A stretch of DNA of 40,692 nucleotides from Halobacteriales archaeon QS_5_70_15 (GCA_003022005.1 PXRQ01000049.1:1-40692), one strand, 5' to 3'; numbered from the stretch's first letter, positions 15,813 to 25,157 are shown. The notes: generated from the sequence alone by a model not told the origin. Numbers and translations: made by a program.

Positions 15813-16994
15813 CTAAACGGGTCGGAGGAACGCGATCGCGACGCCGGCGAGGAGGAGCAAGCCGCCGCCGAGCGCGAACGACGCCGACCAGCCGACCGAG
15901 ACGACGAGCGCGCTCGCGCCGACGCCGCCGAAGACGCCCCCGAACAGCTTGGCCGTGTACAGCACGGCGTAGTTCTCCGAGGAGTGGGCCCGGCCGTAGT
16001 ACTCGCCGACGATGCTCGGCACGATGGCGAACGACGGGCTCCGGAAGGCCACCGTGGCGGCGACGAGCGCGACGAACCCCCACGCGAACCCCGCCTCGCC
16101 GAGGAGGACCGCTCCGCCGAGCGACAGGCCGCTCAGGACGAGCGAGGCCGCCAGCGAGCGGACCCGCCCGAGGTAGTCGGAGAGGGTCCCCACCACCAGG
16201 ATACCGCAGGCGTCGCCGAGCGCGATCATGGAGGCGCTGGCGGTCCCGGCCGACGGCGGCAGCGACAGGACCGACGCGTAGGCGACGGCCTTGCCGATGA
16301 CCATCAGCCCCACGCCGTTGAGGACGACGAACACCGCGTACAGCAGCCAGAACTGCCACGTCCGTATCGCCTCTCGCCACGTGTACGCCCGCCCCCCGGT
16401 CGGTCCGTCCGCGCCCTCGTCCGGCCCCCCGGGGTCGCGGAGCACGACCCCCCCGAGCACGGCGACCGCCCCGACCGCCGCGGCCAGTGCCAGCATCGTC
16501 GGCCCGAACCTGGCCTCCACGCCCGTCCGGATCGCCGGGATGGCGAGGACGCTCACGCCGCTGAAGGACATGGTGACGAGGCTCGTCGCCAGCCCCCGGC
16601 GGTCGGTGAACCACTTCACCGCGGTGTTGACCGTGACCGTGTAGGCGACGGCGACGCCGACGCCGCCGACGGCATACGAGAGGTAGACTGCGGGCACCGA
16701 CCGCGCGAACCCCAGACCGGAGAACCCGGCCGTCAGACAGCCGGCACCGACCAGGAGCGGAAGGCGAGGGCCGTAGCGGTCGCGGACCCACCCGGCGGGG
16801 AACTGCGCGACCGTCTGGAAGACCACGAACAGCGTGAACGCCGTCCCGAGCGCGGTCTCGGGAGCCCCGACGCGGGCGCCCAGGGCGGGCCGGATCGACG
16901 ACCAGCCGAACTGGTAGACGCCGGCCGTCCCCATCACCAGCGCGGCGACGAGGACGAGCCACCAGCGCGAGCGTCCGTCCCCCGTTTCGTCCAT
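15813..16994 (-). CDS. Major facilitator superfamily transporter (OFA-like)
   Basis: A 393-residue MFS carrier with 12 predicted membrane helices. The loop 2-3 motif is present in modified form as AGWVRDRYGPRLPL, and the second half repeats it as VGTLSDYLGRVRSLAA. The layout resembles the oxalate/formate antiporter group of monocarboxylate carriers. The ATG at 16994 begins MDETGDGRSRWWLVLVAALV, with a TATA-like CTTTAGTG at 17026-17033. An upstream in-frame start at 17111 would add a poorly conserved tail. It stands alone, convergent with the Bat-type gene, and the substrate is unknown. Confidence 0.87.
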   Translation of the reverse strand: MDETGDGRSRWWLVLVAALVMGTAGVYQFGWSSIRPALGARVGAPETALGTAFTLFVVFQTVAQFPAGWVRDRYGPRLPLLVGAGCLTAGFSGLGFARSVPAVYLSYAVGGVGVAVAYTVTVNTAVKWFTDRRGLATSLVTMSFSGVSVLAIPAIRTGVEARFGPTMLALAAAVGAVAVLGGVVLRDPGGPDEGADGPTGGRAYTWREAIRTWQFWLLYAVFVVLNGVGLMVIGKAVAYASVLSLPPSAGTASASMIALGDACGILVVGTLSDYLGRVRSLAASLVLSGLSLGGAVLLGEAGFAWGFVALVAATVAFRSPSFAIVPSIVGEYYGRAHSSENYAVLYTAKLFGGVFGGVGASALVVSVGWSASFALGGGLLLLAGVAIAFLRPV

Positions 16995-17153
16995 GAGCGG
17001 CCCCTCCGCCGGCGACACTAAAGCACCCACCGGGACGTCGTCCGCGAGGAGCGGCTGGACCGCGAGCGGGTCGACCGGAGGGCGGACCGGCTGGGCGGCC
17101 CTCCCGCACACCGTGGAACCGACTAAGGCCGCTCGGGACGGCTTCCCGACAGG

Positions 17154-18008
17154 ATGGACCGCCGTCGCTTCTGTGCGGGCCTGCTCTCCGCGCTGGTCGG
17201 CGGGTCGAGCGGCTGCAGCAGCGCCGACCCCGGGAAGGCGGACCGGCCCTCGCGGACGGCGACGGCGACGGTGACCGACCGGCCTCCTTCGACGCCCGAT
17301 CCGGAGCTGCTGGCCCGGCTCGGCGACCCGTCCGACGTCTGCGAGACCGGGATCGTCGAGGACTTCGGCATCCGCGAGATCGTCGACCCGGCGTTCGGGA
17401 CGGCCTGGGACGCGTACGAGATCGACCCGAGGTACACCCGCGTGGGGAGGAGGGACGGGCTCCCCGACGACGCGGTCGTCGTCGGCCTCGAACGCGACGG
17501 GCGGGCCCGCGCGTACCCCGTCTCAGTCCTCTGGCACCACGAGGTCGTCAACGACACGTTCGGGCCACGCTCGACGGGTCGTCGGACCACGTCCGACGGT
17601 GACCTCGGCGTCGCCCTCCTCGTCACCTACTGCTCGATCTGTCGGAGCGGGCTGGTCGCCGAGCGGCGCGTCCGTGGCGAGCCGACGACGTTCGGGGTCT
17701 CCGGGCAGTTGTGGCGACCGCCCGACCGGTACATCGTCGCGAGCGAGAAGTCCGGCCGGACGTTCGGCGCGGACCGGTGGAACGCCTCGGAGGACACGAG
17801 GGTCAGGAACGCCGCGAACCTCGTCATGTACGACCGGGCGACGCGGAGCTTCTGGAGCCAGGGGATCGGGCGAGCGATCTGTGGCCCGATGGCCGGCGCC
17901 AGCCTCGACATCGTCCCGTCGACGCTCACCTCGTGGGGGGACTGGCGGGCGGCTCACCCCGACACCGTGGTGCTGCTCCCGCCCCCGCACTCGAAGGTGG
18001 GCCCGTGA
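17154..18008 (+). CDS. DUF3179 domain lipoprotein
   Basis: A 284-residue exported protein. The N-terminus MDRRRFCAGLLSALVGGSSG followed by Cys gives a twin-arginine-like start and a lipobox, so the mature protein is likely lipid-anchored outside the cell. A Thr/Ser/Pro-rich spacer leads to a DUF3179 domain: RAYPVSVLWHHEVVNDTFG, VTYCSICRSGLV with a CxxC pair, GVSGQLW, NLVMYDRATRSFWSQ and TSWGDWRAAHPDT. DUF3179 proteins have no firmly established function; the His and Cys residues suggest metal binding. A TATA-like GACTAAGG at about 17121-17128 fits a leaderless transcript from 17154. Confidence 0.87.
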   Translation: MDRRRFCAGLLSALVGGSSGCSSADPGKADRPSRTATATVTDRPPSTPDPELLARLGDPSDVCETGIVEDFGIREIVDPAFGTAWDAYEIDPRYTRVGRRDGLPDDAVVVGLERDGRARAYPVSVLWHHEVVNDTFGPRSTGRRTTSDGDLGVALLVTYCSICRSGLVAERRVRGEPTTFGVSGQLWRPPDRYIVASEKSGRTFGADRWNASEDTRVRNAANLVMYDRATRSFWSQGIGRAICGPMAGASLDIVPSTLTSWGDWRAAHPDTVVLLPPPHSKVGP

Positions 18009-18062
18009 CGCCCGGCAGCCGGCACGGGTCGAGGCGGGGTCGGCAGCGGGTCCGGCCCGGGG

Positions 18063-18773
18063 TCACCCGGCCTGGCCGAGGTACATGTCCCGGATCTCCT
18101 CGCTCTCGAGGAGTTCCTCGCCGGGACCCTCGAACGCGTTCTCGCCCTGGTCGAGGACGTAGCCGCGGTCCGAGTAGCGGAGCGCCTGCCGGGCGTTCTG
18201 CTCGATCATCAGGACCGAGGTGTCGGCCTCCTTGATCCGCCGGATGCGCTCGAACATGTCCGCGACGAGATCCGGCGCCAGCCCGGCGCTCGGTTCGTCG
18301 ACCAGGAGGAGGTCCGGATCGATCATCAGCCCGGCCCCCATCGCGACCATCTGCTGCTGGCCGCCGCTCATCCGGCCGGCCTTCTGGTTGCGCCGCTCCT
18401 CGAGGATCGGAAACCGTTCGTACACCGCCTGGTACGCGCGCTCGGAGACCTCGTCGTCGACGTACGCCCCCATCTCGAGGTTCTCCCTGACGGTGAGGTT
18501 CGGGAACACGTTGTCCCGCTGTGGGACGTAGCTCGCGCCGATCCTCGTTATCTCGTCCGGGCGGTAGTCGGTCACGTCCGTCCCGTTGACGACGACCGTG
18601 CCCTCCCAGCAGTCGATCAGCCCGAAGATCGCCCTCATCAGCGTCGACTTGCCGGCCCCGTTCGGGCCGATGATCGTCACCATCTCCCCCGACTCGACCC
18701 CGAGGTCGACCCCGTGGACGATCTCGGCCTCCCCGTACCCGGTCACCAGCCCCGACACCTCGAGGACGGTCAT
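18063..18773 (-). CDS. livF: Branched-chain amino acid-type ABC transporter ATP-binding protein LivF
   Basis: A 236-residue ABC ATPase with Walker A GPNGAGKST, signature MSGGQQQMVA, Walker B DLLLVDEPSAGLAPD and the switch His replaced by the Gln-containing loop MIEQNARQAL, typical of LivF. It is the second nucleotide-binding subunit of the liv system encoded from 24949 down to here. The ATG at 18773 begins 24 nt after the livK stop, so it is likely in the same transcript. It appears intact, unlike livG. Confidence 0.9.
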   Translation of the reverse strand: MTVLEVSGLVTGYGEAEIVHGVDLGVESGEMVTIIGPNGAGKSTLMRAIFGLIDCWEGTVVVNGTDVTDYRPDEITRIGASYVPQRDNVFPNLTVRENLEMGAYVDDEVSERAYQAVYERFPILEERRNQKAGRMSGGQQQMVAMGAGLMIDPDLLLVDEPSAGLAPDLVADMFERIRRIKEADTSVLMIEQNARQALRYSDRGYVLDQGENAFEGPGEELLESEEIRDMYLGQAG

Positions 18774-18797
18774 GTGTTCACGCCTCGTTCGAGTTCC

Positions 18798-20369
18798 TCA
18801 ATATACTTTCCGGACGACGGCACCTGCGGGGGATCGGGACGACTCCCCGTCCGCCGGTCCCGTACGGACGGCCACAGTCCCCGATCGGCGACCACCGAGC
18901 CCGCCGGGCGACCGCCGGTCGCAGCCGTACGTCTCCTTCTGTTCGTCCGTGTAGAGCTTCCCCTGGAAGAACGACGCGGAGATCGTGCTGAGCTGGTTGA
19001 CGTCGGTCCCGCCCTCGCCCTCGACGATCTCGTTGACCGAAAACCGGTTGTACGGCTCGACGAAGCAGTTCAGGTTGCAGTTCGAGGACGCGCCCTGGTA
19101 GTTGATCTGCTCCCCCGAATCGAGCAGTTCCGTGGCCTTCTGGAACCCCTCGGCTCCGGATACGATCTTCTCGCCCGGCGGGCGCGACACGGACTTGATG
19201 TTCTGCGCGATCGCCGTCCCCGTGAACTCGCCCGCCTTCTGGGCCGCGAGCCCGATGAGGAACGCGGCGTCGTACGAGTGCGAGGAGAACGTGGTCGGCT
19301 CCTGATCCATCGTGTTCTTCATCTCGTCGGTGAAGTAGCTGTAGGACTCGTCGGTCCGGTCCGGCCGGACGGTCGTGATGTACGACCCCGTCAGGATGTT
19401 CGACAGCTTGTCGAACAGGTCCGGCAGGAACATCGACTCGGACATCACGAGCGTGCCGCCGTAGCCGCCCCGGTTCCACTGCTTCAGGATCGACTCGCCG
19501 TTGGCCGGGTAGACGATGAGGCCGAACACCTCGGGGTCGTCGGCGAACACCTCGTCCAGCGCCGAGGTGTAGTCGCTGGTCTGCTTCGCGACGGGGACCA
19601 TCGCGGTCGTCTCCCCGTCGAACGCCGCCTTGGCCTTCCGGGCCAGCCCCGCGCCGTAGGGGTTGTCGACGTGCATGAACGCCGCCGACTCGGCCTCGAT
19701 GGTGTCGTTGAGCAGCCCCCCCATCGCGAGCCCCTGTGCGCCGTCGTTCGGGGAGGTCCGGCCCATGTACTTCAGCTGGCCGTCGTCGGTCTCGACCCAG
19801 CCCTGCTCGGCCAGCGTCGGGCTCGTCGTCCCGTTGCCCATCTGCATGATCTCGTTGTCCGCGGCGATGGGCGCCAGCGTCGCGGCCACGCCGCTCGACC
19901 ACGTCCCGACGAACGCCTCGATGTTATCGTTGCTGATGACGGTCTTGAGTTTCGAGGCCGCGCGCGACGGCTTCGTCTCCGTGTTGCGGTTGATCGGGTT
20001 GATCTCCCGACCGCCGAGGAGGCCACCGGCGTCGTTGATGTTCTGGACCGCGAGGTTGAACCCCGCCTGCTGCCCCGGCCCGAAGGCACCGCCCGCCCCC
20101 GAAAGCGGGCAGAACGAGGCCAGCGGGATCGCCTCGCCGCCGCCGCTGCTGGTGCTGGTGCTGGTGGGCGTGTCGGTCGCGGTCGATCCGCCGCCGTCGC
20201 CACCGTCGCCGCCGTCGCCGCCGTCACCGCCATCACCGCCCCCACCGCCATCACCGCCGCTACCGGTACAGCCCGCGAGGCCGGTAGCGCCGGCGGCGGC
20301 GAGCGCGAGGTACCTGCGACGGTTGATACGCCTGTGCGCCGAGTCGGAAGAGGTCGATCGGTTCGTCAT
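18798..20369 (-). CDS. livK: ABC transporter substrate-binding lipoprotein (LivK type)
   Basis: A 523-residue periplasmic-binding-fold protein of the branched-chain amino acid type. The signal INRRRYLALAAAGATGLAGC has twin arginines and a lipobox. A Gly/Asp repeat tract (about 35-60, from GGC/GAC-type codons) and a Thr/Ser stretch form a flexible tether. The binding domain starts IPLASFCPLSGAGGAFGPGQ and includes VGTWSSGVAATLAPIAADNE. The last 38 residues after KLYTDEQKETYG are Arg/Ser-rich and may not belong to the family consensus. Bases 19551-19609, coding VPVAKQTSDYTSALDE, recur inside livG. Ligand: amino acids or amides; not determinable. Confidence 0.87.
   Translation of the reverse strand: MTNRSTSSDSAHRRINRRRYLALAAAGATGLAGCTGSGGDGGGGGDGGDGGDGGDGGDGGGSTATDTPTSTSTSSGGGEAIPLASFCPLSGAGGAFGPGQQAGFNLAVQNINDAGGLLGGREINPINRNTETKPSRAASKLKTVISNDNIEAFVGTWSSGVAATLAPIAADNEIMQMGNGTTSPTLAEQGWVETDDGQLKYMGRTSPNDGAQGLAMGGLLNDTIEAESAAFMHVDNPYGAGLARKAKAAFDGETTAMVPVAKQTSDYTSALDEVFADDPEVFGLIVYPANGESILKQWNRGGYGGTLVMSESMFLPDLFDKLSNILTGSYITTVRPDRTDESYSYFTDEMKNTMDQEPTTFSSHSYDAAFLIGLAAQKAGEFTGTAIAQNIKSVSRPPGEKIVSGAEGFQKATELLDSGEQINYQGASSNCNLNCFVEPYNRFSVNEIVEGEGGTDVNQLSTISASFFQGKLYTDEQKETYGCDRRSPGGLGGRRSGTVAVRTGPADGESSRSPAGAVVRKVY
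19551..19609. repeat. 59-bp direct repeat, donor copy in livK
   Basis: Identical to 21010-21068. In livK it is in frame and encodes a normal part of the binding domain (AMVPVAKQTSDYTSALDE), so this is the original copy. Confidence 0.9.
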
Positions 20370-20784
20370 TACGGAACACCTGGATTACCTGCAGCACGCC
20401 ACCACGCGTACGCGCCGGTCCCGGCGGCCCCCGTGTGACGCGCCGACACGGTGTATGGAACCAAATAGCGAGGCTATTTGTACCTTTCTCATCCCGGACA
20501 GGTGTCCGGCACGCGATGGCGATCCGTCCAGAAGTCCTCCCCCTAACCGTGCGGTCCTCCGCCGTTGTGGGCGAGCGCCGGCGAAACGTCCACCGTCCGG
20601 CGCTCCCGGGGATCGGACCGGGCGGCGACGCCGGCCCGGCGCACGGTCGGGGTGCGAGCGGGGCCATCCCGGCGACGGACGAGGGCGGGGACGGGGAGGT
20701 CACAGAGACGGAACACGGCGAGGGGGTCCGGGAGGCGGCGAGAACCGGGGCGGGCGTTGGCTCCCCGTTCGGTAGCCCGGCGGT
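20370..20784. other. Intergenic region upstream of livK
   Basis: About 415 bases between the livK start and the livG stop. The only clear structure is the inverted repeat at 20462-20480. No gene-like frame is seen. Confidence 0.5.
20462..20480. promoter_or_regulatory. Inverted repeat, possible operator upstream of livK
   Basis: CAAATAGC, three bases GAG, then GCTATTTG: perfect 8-bp arms, AT-rich in a GC-rich region, about 93-111 bases before the livK ATG. Suggests a regulator site or the promoter element of a separate livKF transcript. Confidence 0.55.
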
Positions 20785-21757
20785 TCAGCCGCCCAGGTAA
20801 GCCTCCAGGACCGCCTCGTTCTGCTGTATCTCCTCCGGGGGCCCCTCGGCCAGCTTCCGTCCCTCGGCCATCGCGATGATCCGGTCGCTCAGGTTCATGA
20901 TGACGTCCATCTCGTGTTCGACGATGCAGAACCCGTAGCCCTCGTCCCGCATCGACTCGATCGCCTCCATGATCCGGTCGGTGAGCGCGGGGTTGACGCC
21001 GGCGACCGGCTCGTCCAGCGCCGAGGTGTAGTCGCTGGTCTGCTTCGCGACGGGGACCATCGCGGTCGCTCTCCTCGTCCCGCAGGTGGTCGAGGTCGAG
21101 CAGCTCCAGTATCTCCTCGGCCTCCTCGCGGATCTCCGCCTCGTCGCGGGCGATGTCCTCCCGGCGGAAGACGGCGTCGAACAGGTTCTCGCCGTCCTGG
21201 TCCTGCGGTGCGAGGACGAGGTTCTCGAGCACGGTCATCCCCTCGAGTTCGCGCGTGATCTGGAACGTGCGGACCATCCCCTCGCGGGCCAGCTGGAACG
21301 GCCGGGAGTGTTTGTGGTCCTCGCGGCGGTTGTTGACCGCGGCCTGGCCGTAGTAGAGGCCGATGCCCGCGCCGGCACCGGCGACCGCGGCGCCGCCGAG
21401 GACGGCGGGCGAAACGCCGTAGAGGATCCGGCCGACGCCCATCCCCAGGACCGCGAGCCCGCTGGCCGAGGCGCTGGTCCAGACCCCCCTCTCGGCCGCC
21501 GCCGGGCGCATGATCTCCTGGGTGTCCCGCCCCTGGAACCGGATGGTCCCGCCGTCGGGCTTGTAGAACCCGCTGATGAGGTTGAACGTGGTCGTCTTCC
21601 CGGCCCCGTTCGGGCCGATCAGGCCGGTGACGGTTCCCCGCTCGAGCTCGAACGACACCCCGTCGACCGCCTGGATCCCCCCGAAGCTCTTCCGCAGGTC
21701 CTCGACCTCGAGGAGCGGCGCGTCGGGGTCGCCGGTCGGGGTGGGGTCGCCGCTCAT
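20785..21757 (-). pseudogene. livG: ABC transporter ATP-binding protein LivG, disrupted by a 59-bp livK segment
   Basis: The first 230 residues (21757 to 21068) are LivG: Walker A GPNGAGKTTT at 48-57, then REGMVRTFQITRELEGMTVL. A hydrophobic insertion of about 65 residues (85-150) precedes it, as I recall for haloarchaeal LivG. At LDLDHLRDEES the family sequence stops. A 59-bp copy of livK follows (21010-21068), then LivG resumes in another frame with DEPVAGVNPALTDRIMEAIE and runs to EAVLEAYLGG. About 27 residues with the LSGGQ signature and Walker B are missing, so no working ATPase can result. The start ATG overlaps the livM stop as ATGA. Confidence 0.88.
21010..21068. repeat. 59-bp direct repeat, inserted copy in livG
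   Basis: Identical to 19551-19609 of livK. Its edges lie where livG and livK share short matches (ctcgtccag on one side, a similar GAGGAGA/GGGGAGA context on the other), as in templated insertion or a chimeric join. Confidence 0.9.
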
Positions 21758-23526
21758 TCGCCCCCCGCCCCCGTTCTGGACCGCTCGCCCAGTAACCCCT
21801 CCGGGCGGTAGTAGAGCAGTGCGAGAAAGAGGATCCCCATGACGACGAACCGGAGCGCCTGGATCCGGGTGCGGAACTCGGGCGCGACGAACCCGGCGAG
21901 CTGCGTCGTCGCCGACTGGAACGCCCAGAACAGGAACGCGCCGACGATCATCGCGCGGTTGTTGCCGACGCCGCCGAGGAACATCATCAGCAGGGCGATG
22001 AACGTGACCCGCGGGGCGAACATGGTGAACACGAGCGTCTGGAAGTAGATGGCGGCCAGGACCCCGGCGAGACCGGCGAGCGCCGAGCCGAGCGCCATGC
22101 TCTGGAGCTTGTACATGAACGGGTCCTTCCCCAGCGAGTTGACCACCCGCTCGTCGTCCCGGACGGCCCTGAGCACCCGACCGAACGGGGACTCGACGAT
22201 CAGCTCCATCGCGTAGAGCGACACGAACAGGACGGTCCCGAAGAGGAACAGCTGGAAGCGGGAGTAGCCGATGACCGGTTCGGCTCCGCTGAACGACAAC
22301 ACCCAGACCGCGTTGTTGAACACCGTCGTCGCTGCGACCACGAACTGCCCGGCCTGCACCGAGGAGAGTATCTGGAGGGGGAAGTACCAGACCGCGCCGA
22401 ACCACAGCCCCGTGAAGATGCCGTATCTGAACGGCCGCTCGGCGAACCGCGACCAGTTCCGGTGCAGGTAGAGCGTCGCCCCGATCACCACGGCGAACGC
22501 GAGCAGGGTGAGCGGCACCCAGAGCGTCGGCGACTCGAGGAAGTAGACCGGCGCCAGCGCCAGCATGTAGCCCAGCCCGAGCGCGAGCGTGACGGCGTAG
22601 TCGATCGCGTCGAACCCCTCGGCGAAGCGGGCGAGGCCGACGAGGAGGACGATCCAGGTGAGCGCCGAGAGGAGCGTCCCCCAGATCAGCAGGGCGAGCG
22701 GCGTAATCAGCGTCAGGACCCCGCCGACCGCGCCGACGATCGCGCCGGCGGCGAGCGCCGAGCGGCCCCGGTTACTCCGGCCGGCCGACCCGACGCCCGA
22801 CGCCGCGTCCTCGGCGGCGCGCCGGTCCGAGAGGAACCGGCCGGTGCCGAGCGAGGCGACCGTGTGGAGCCGTCCGGCGAGCGTCGATCTCGCTCCGGGG
22901 GGCGGCCCGTCCCCGCCCGCCCCGTCCGCGTAGGTGGCCCCGTCGTCGCTCTCGAGCAGGTGGCCGAGGACGAAGACGGTCGCGGCCCAGATGGCGGCAC
23001 TGATGAGGAAGAACCCGACGGCCCCGCTGAGCGTCGCCCCGGTCAGCGGGAAGAACTCCGGGAGCGGTCGGGGGATACCCCGCAGCGCGTCGGGGCCGTT
23101 CACGAGCCACGACTCCGCCTGGACGATACGCTGGAGGATGACCGCCATGCCGAGGACCGTGATGGCGAGGTAGTCCTCGCGGAGGCGGAGCGTCGGCAAC
23201 GCCACGAACACGCCGACGACGCCGGCCAGGACCGTGGCACACAGCACGGCGACGATCCAGCCGAGCAGTTCGGCGAAGGGGAGGAACGGGAGGAGTTCCG
23301 CGAACAAAACCGGGAGGTTCAGCCCGAAGAGGTAGACGGTGTCCGGTCCGCCGGACTCCGGCGGGAGGACGAACAGCGCGGCCGAGTAGGCGCCGATGAG
23401 GTAGAACCCGACGTGGCCGAAGTCCAGCAGCCCCGTGTGCCCGTACTTGACGTTCATCCCGAGCGCCAGCAGCGCGTAGAACGCCGCGAGCACGCCCAGC
23501 GAGACGACGGTGTCCGCGACTACCAT
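21754..23526 (-). CDS. livM: Branched-chain amino acid-type ABC transporter permease LivM, enlarged
   Basis: A 590-residue permease, against roughly 300-400 for usual LivM. The conserved start YALLALGMNVKYGHTGLLDF, with GHVGFYLIGAYSAA following, and the end FVVMGILFLALLYYRPEGLL are family hallmarks; the EAA-like loop is VESPFGRVLRAVRDDERVV. Between about residues 180 and 370 is an insertion with a polar Gly/Ser/Arg stretch and four or so extra hydrophobic segments. It forms the membrane pore with LivH. Its stop overlaps the livG start, and it begins 13 nt after the livH stop. Confidence 0.9.
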   Translation of the reverse strand: MVVADTVVSLGVLAAFYALLALGMNVKYGHTGLLDFGHVGFYLIGAYSAALFVLPPESGGPDTVYLFGLNLPVLFAELLPFLPFAELLGWIVAVLCATVLAGVVGVFVALPTLRLREDYLAITVLGMAVILQRIVQAESWLVNGPDALRGIPRPLPEFFPLTGATLSGAVGFFLISAAIWAATVFVLGHLLESDDGATYADGAGGDGPPPGARSTLAGRLHTVASLGTGRFLSDRRAAEDAASGVGSAGRSNRGRSALAAGAIVGAVGGVLTLITPLALLIWGTLLSALTWIVLLVGLARFAEGFDAIDYAVTLALGLGYMLALAPVYFLESPTLWVPLTLLAFAVVIGATLYLHRNWSRFAERPFRYGIFTGLWFGAVWYFPLQILSSVQAGQFVVAATTVFNNAVWVLSFSGAEPVIGYSRFQLFLFGTVLFVSLYAMELIVESPFGRVLRAVRDDERVVNSLGKDPFMYKLQSMALGSALAGLAGVLAAIYFQTLVFTMFAPRVTFIALLMMFLGGVGNNRAMIVGAFLFWAFQSATTQLAGFVAPEFRTRIQALRFVVMGILFLALLYYRPEGLLGERSRTGAGGE

Positions 23527-23539
23527 GCTACCACCCCAG

Positions 23540-24949
23540 TCATCCCGTGAGCCCCTCCGGTTTGACCAGCAGCACGATTATGAGGACGACGAACGCGACC
23601 GGGACGCGGTAGGTCGCGGAGAGTCCCGGGATCGCGAACAGCCCGATCTCCATCGAGAGCCCGACGATGTACGCCCCGACGAGCGCCCCGTAGATGGTGA
23701 TCCCGCCGAGGATGACGGCGGCGAACATCGGCAGCAGGATGAAAAACCCCATCGTGATGGTGAGCGTCCCGAACAGGAACCCCAGCGTGACGCCGCCGAC
23801 GCCGGCGAACAGGCCCGCCAGGACCCAGACGCTCATCGTCACCCGCTCGGTGTTGATCCCCCGGATCTGTGCCAGTTCCCGGTTGTCGCTCGTCGCCCGC
23901 ATCGCCTTGCCGATCTTCGTCGCGCGCAGGAGCGCGTGGAGCACGCCCATCATCGCCAGCGCGAGGGCGACGATGAACGCGTTGAGCACCGAGATCCGCA
24001 CCCGGGACGACCAGAGCGACGAGTCGGGGACACTCACGGTCCCCGAGAGGGCGGCGAACAGGCCGGCGAACGCGAGCAGGCCGAGGATCGATCCGAGCAG
24101 GTACGGCCCGAGGACCGCACGCTCGCCGAGCCGGAACCGGTAGCCGGCGTAGGCGGCGACGAGGCTCATGGCGACGATCCCGGCGAGGACGGGCCAGGAC
24201 CACGAGCCGGTGAACAGCACCGCGTCGTTGGCCGGGTCGGTCACGCGGAGCAGGAACGCGCCGCCGGTGGCGTACAGGTCGATGAACTTTACGACGACCA
24301 CGTTGACCGAGGCCCCGAACAGCTCCAGCGTCGGCTTGATCGAGTAGCTCTTGGTGGTCGCTCCGAACACCGTCTGGATGCTGAACCGGAGGACGAACGC
24401 GAGCGCGAGCGAGGCCACGAGCATCATCGCGATGGAGACGCCCCTGTCGCGGAACGTCCCGAACACGAACCGCTCCTGGAGCGGTCCCACGGCGGCCACC
24501 ACCACCCCCGAGAAGATCATCGCCGCGACGAGCGACGGCAGCCCCCACGCGGCGACGAGCCCGACGAGGGCCGCGGCGGCGACGTGGATGCCCGCCGCGA
24601 CGGGTGCGGGCGGGTCGATCGGCCACCACGACCCGAGGAGCGCGTCGGTCCCCCCGAGCGCGTAGACGGCGCCGAGGACGCTGACGGCGGCGAGGAGGAA
24701 GACGACGACCAGTCCCGGGAGCGACGCCGACTGCGTCCCCGTCGCCAGGAGGTCGAGCAGCGGGACGTTCCCCGGCTGGTTCACCAGGAGCGCCACGTAC
24801 GCCCCCAGCGTGAGGAGGTCACCGTGGGCGAAGTTGGGCACCTCGGCGATGCTGTACACCATAGAGAGGCCGATGGCACCGAGCGCGATCATGCTCCCCG
24901 TCGAGATCCCGTTGACGATCGCCTGAACGAGTGCGGTGTCCGGTGGCAC
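23540..24949 (-). CDS. livH: Branched-chain amino acid-type ABC transporter permease LivH
   Basis: A 469-residue membrane permease opening VQAIVNGISTGSMIALGAIG, then GLSMVYSIAEVPNFAHGDL, the standard LivH signature. The cytoplasmic loop KIGKAMRATSDNRELAQIRG couples to the ATPases. It is longer than typical LivH (about 290-310) because of extra hydrophobic segments between about 70 and 150 and before the coupling loop. I prefer the GTG at 24949 to a TTG at 24964 because the TATA box at 24978-24984 predicts transcription from about 24954. It is the first gene of the liv operon. Confidence 0.88.
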   Translation of the reverse strand: MPPDTALVQAIVNGISTGSMIALGAIGLSMVYSIAEVPNFAHGDLLTLGAYVALLVNQPGNVPLLDLLATGTQSASLPGLVVVFLLAAVSVLGAVYALGGTDALLGSWWPIDPPAPVAAGIHVAAAALVGLVAAWGLPSLVAAMIFSGVVVAAVGPLQERFVFGTFRDRGVSIAMMLVASLALAFVLRFSIQTVFGATTKSYSIKPTLELFGASVNVVVVKFIDLYATGGAFLLRVTDPANDAVLFTGSWSWPVLAGIVAMSLVAAYAGYRFRLGERAVLGPYLLGSILGLLAFAGLFAALSGTVSVPDSSLWSSRVRISVLNAFIVALALAMMGVLHALLRATKIGKAMRATSDNRELAQIRGINTERVTMSVWVLAGLFAGVGGVTLGFLFGTLTITMGFFILLPMFAAVILGGITIYGALVGAYIVGLSMEIGLFAIPGLSATYRVPVAFVVLIIVLLVKPEGLTG

Positions 24950-24977
24950 GGCGTAGCACGACAATCCCTATCCCGCG

Positions 24978-24984
24978 TATTAAA
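24978..24984 (-). promoter_or_regulatory. TATA box of the liv operon
   Basis: Minus strand TTTAATA. About 27 bases downstream is 24954, five bases before the GTG at 24949, which decides the livH start. Confidence 0.6.
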
Positions 24985-25074
24985 CTTTCAGCAATCGGGC
25001 CGGTATCCACACGGCTGTGGACTCCTGCACCCGTTTCCCGCAGGGGTCCGGGGACGACGCCGACGGAACCGCTC

Positions 25075-25097
25075 CTCATACCGTCGTGCGTAACGAT
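25075..25097. repeat. 23-bp motif copy B (shared with 2524-2546)
   Basis: Plus strand ctcataccgtcgtgcgtaac followed by gat, about 126 bases upstream of livH. Differs from the copy near the VOC gene at one base. Confidence 0.5.
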
Positions 25098-25157
25098 GTA
25101 CCGCCGATAACCCGGACGGGGTCGGGTATCGACGGTAAAAGACGACCCACGACCGTC

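Noticed and set aside
20190..20262. GC-rich triplet tract considered as a CRISPR or regulatory repeat
   Set aside because: It is the in-frame Gly/Asp tether of the LivK lipoprotein, with no spacer structure.
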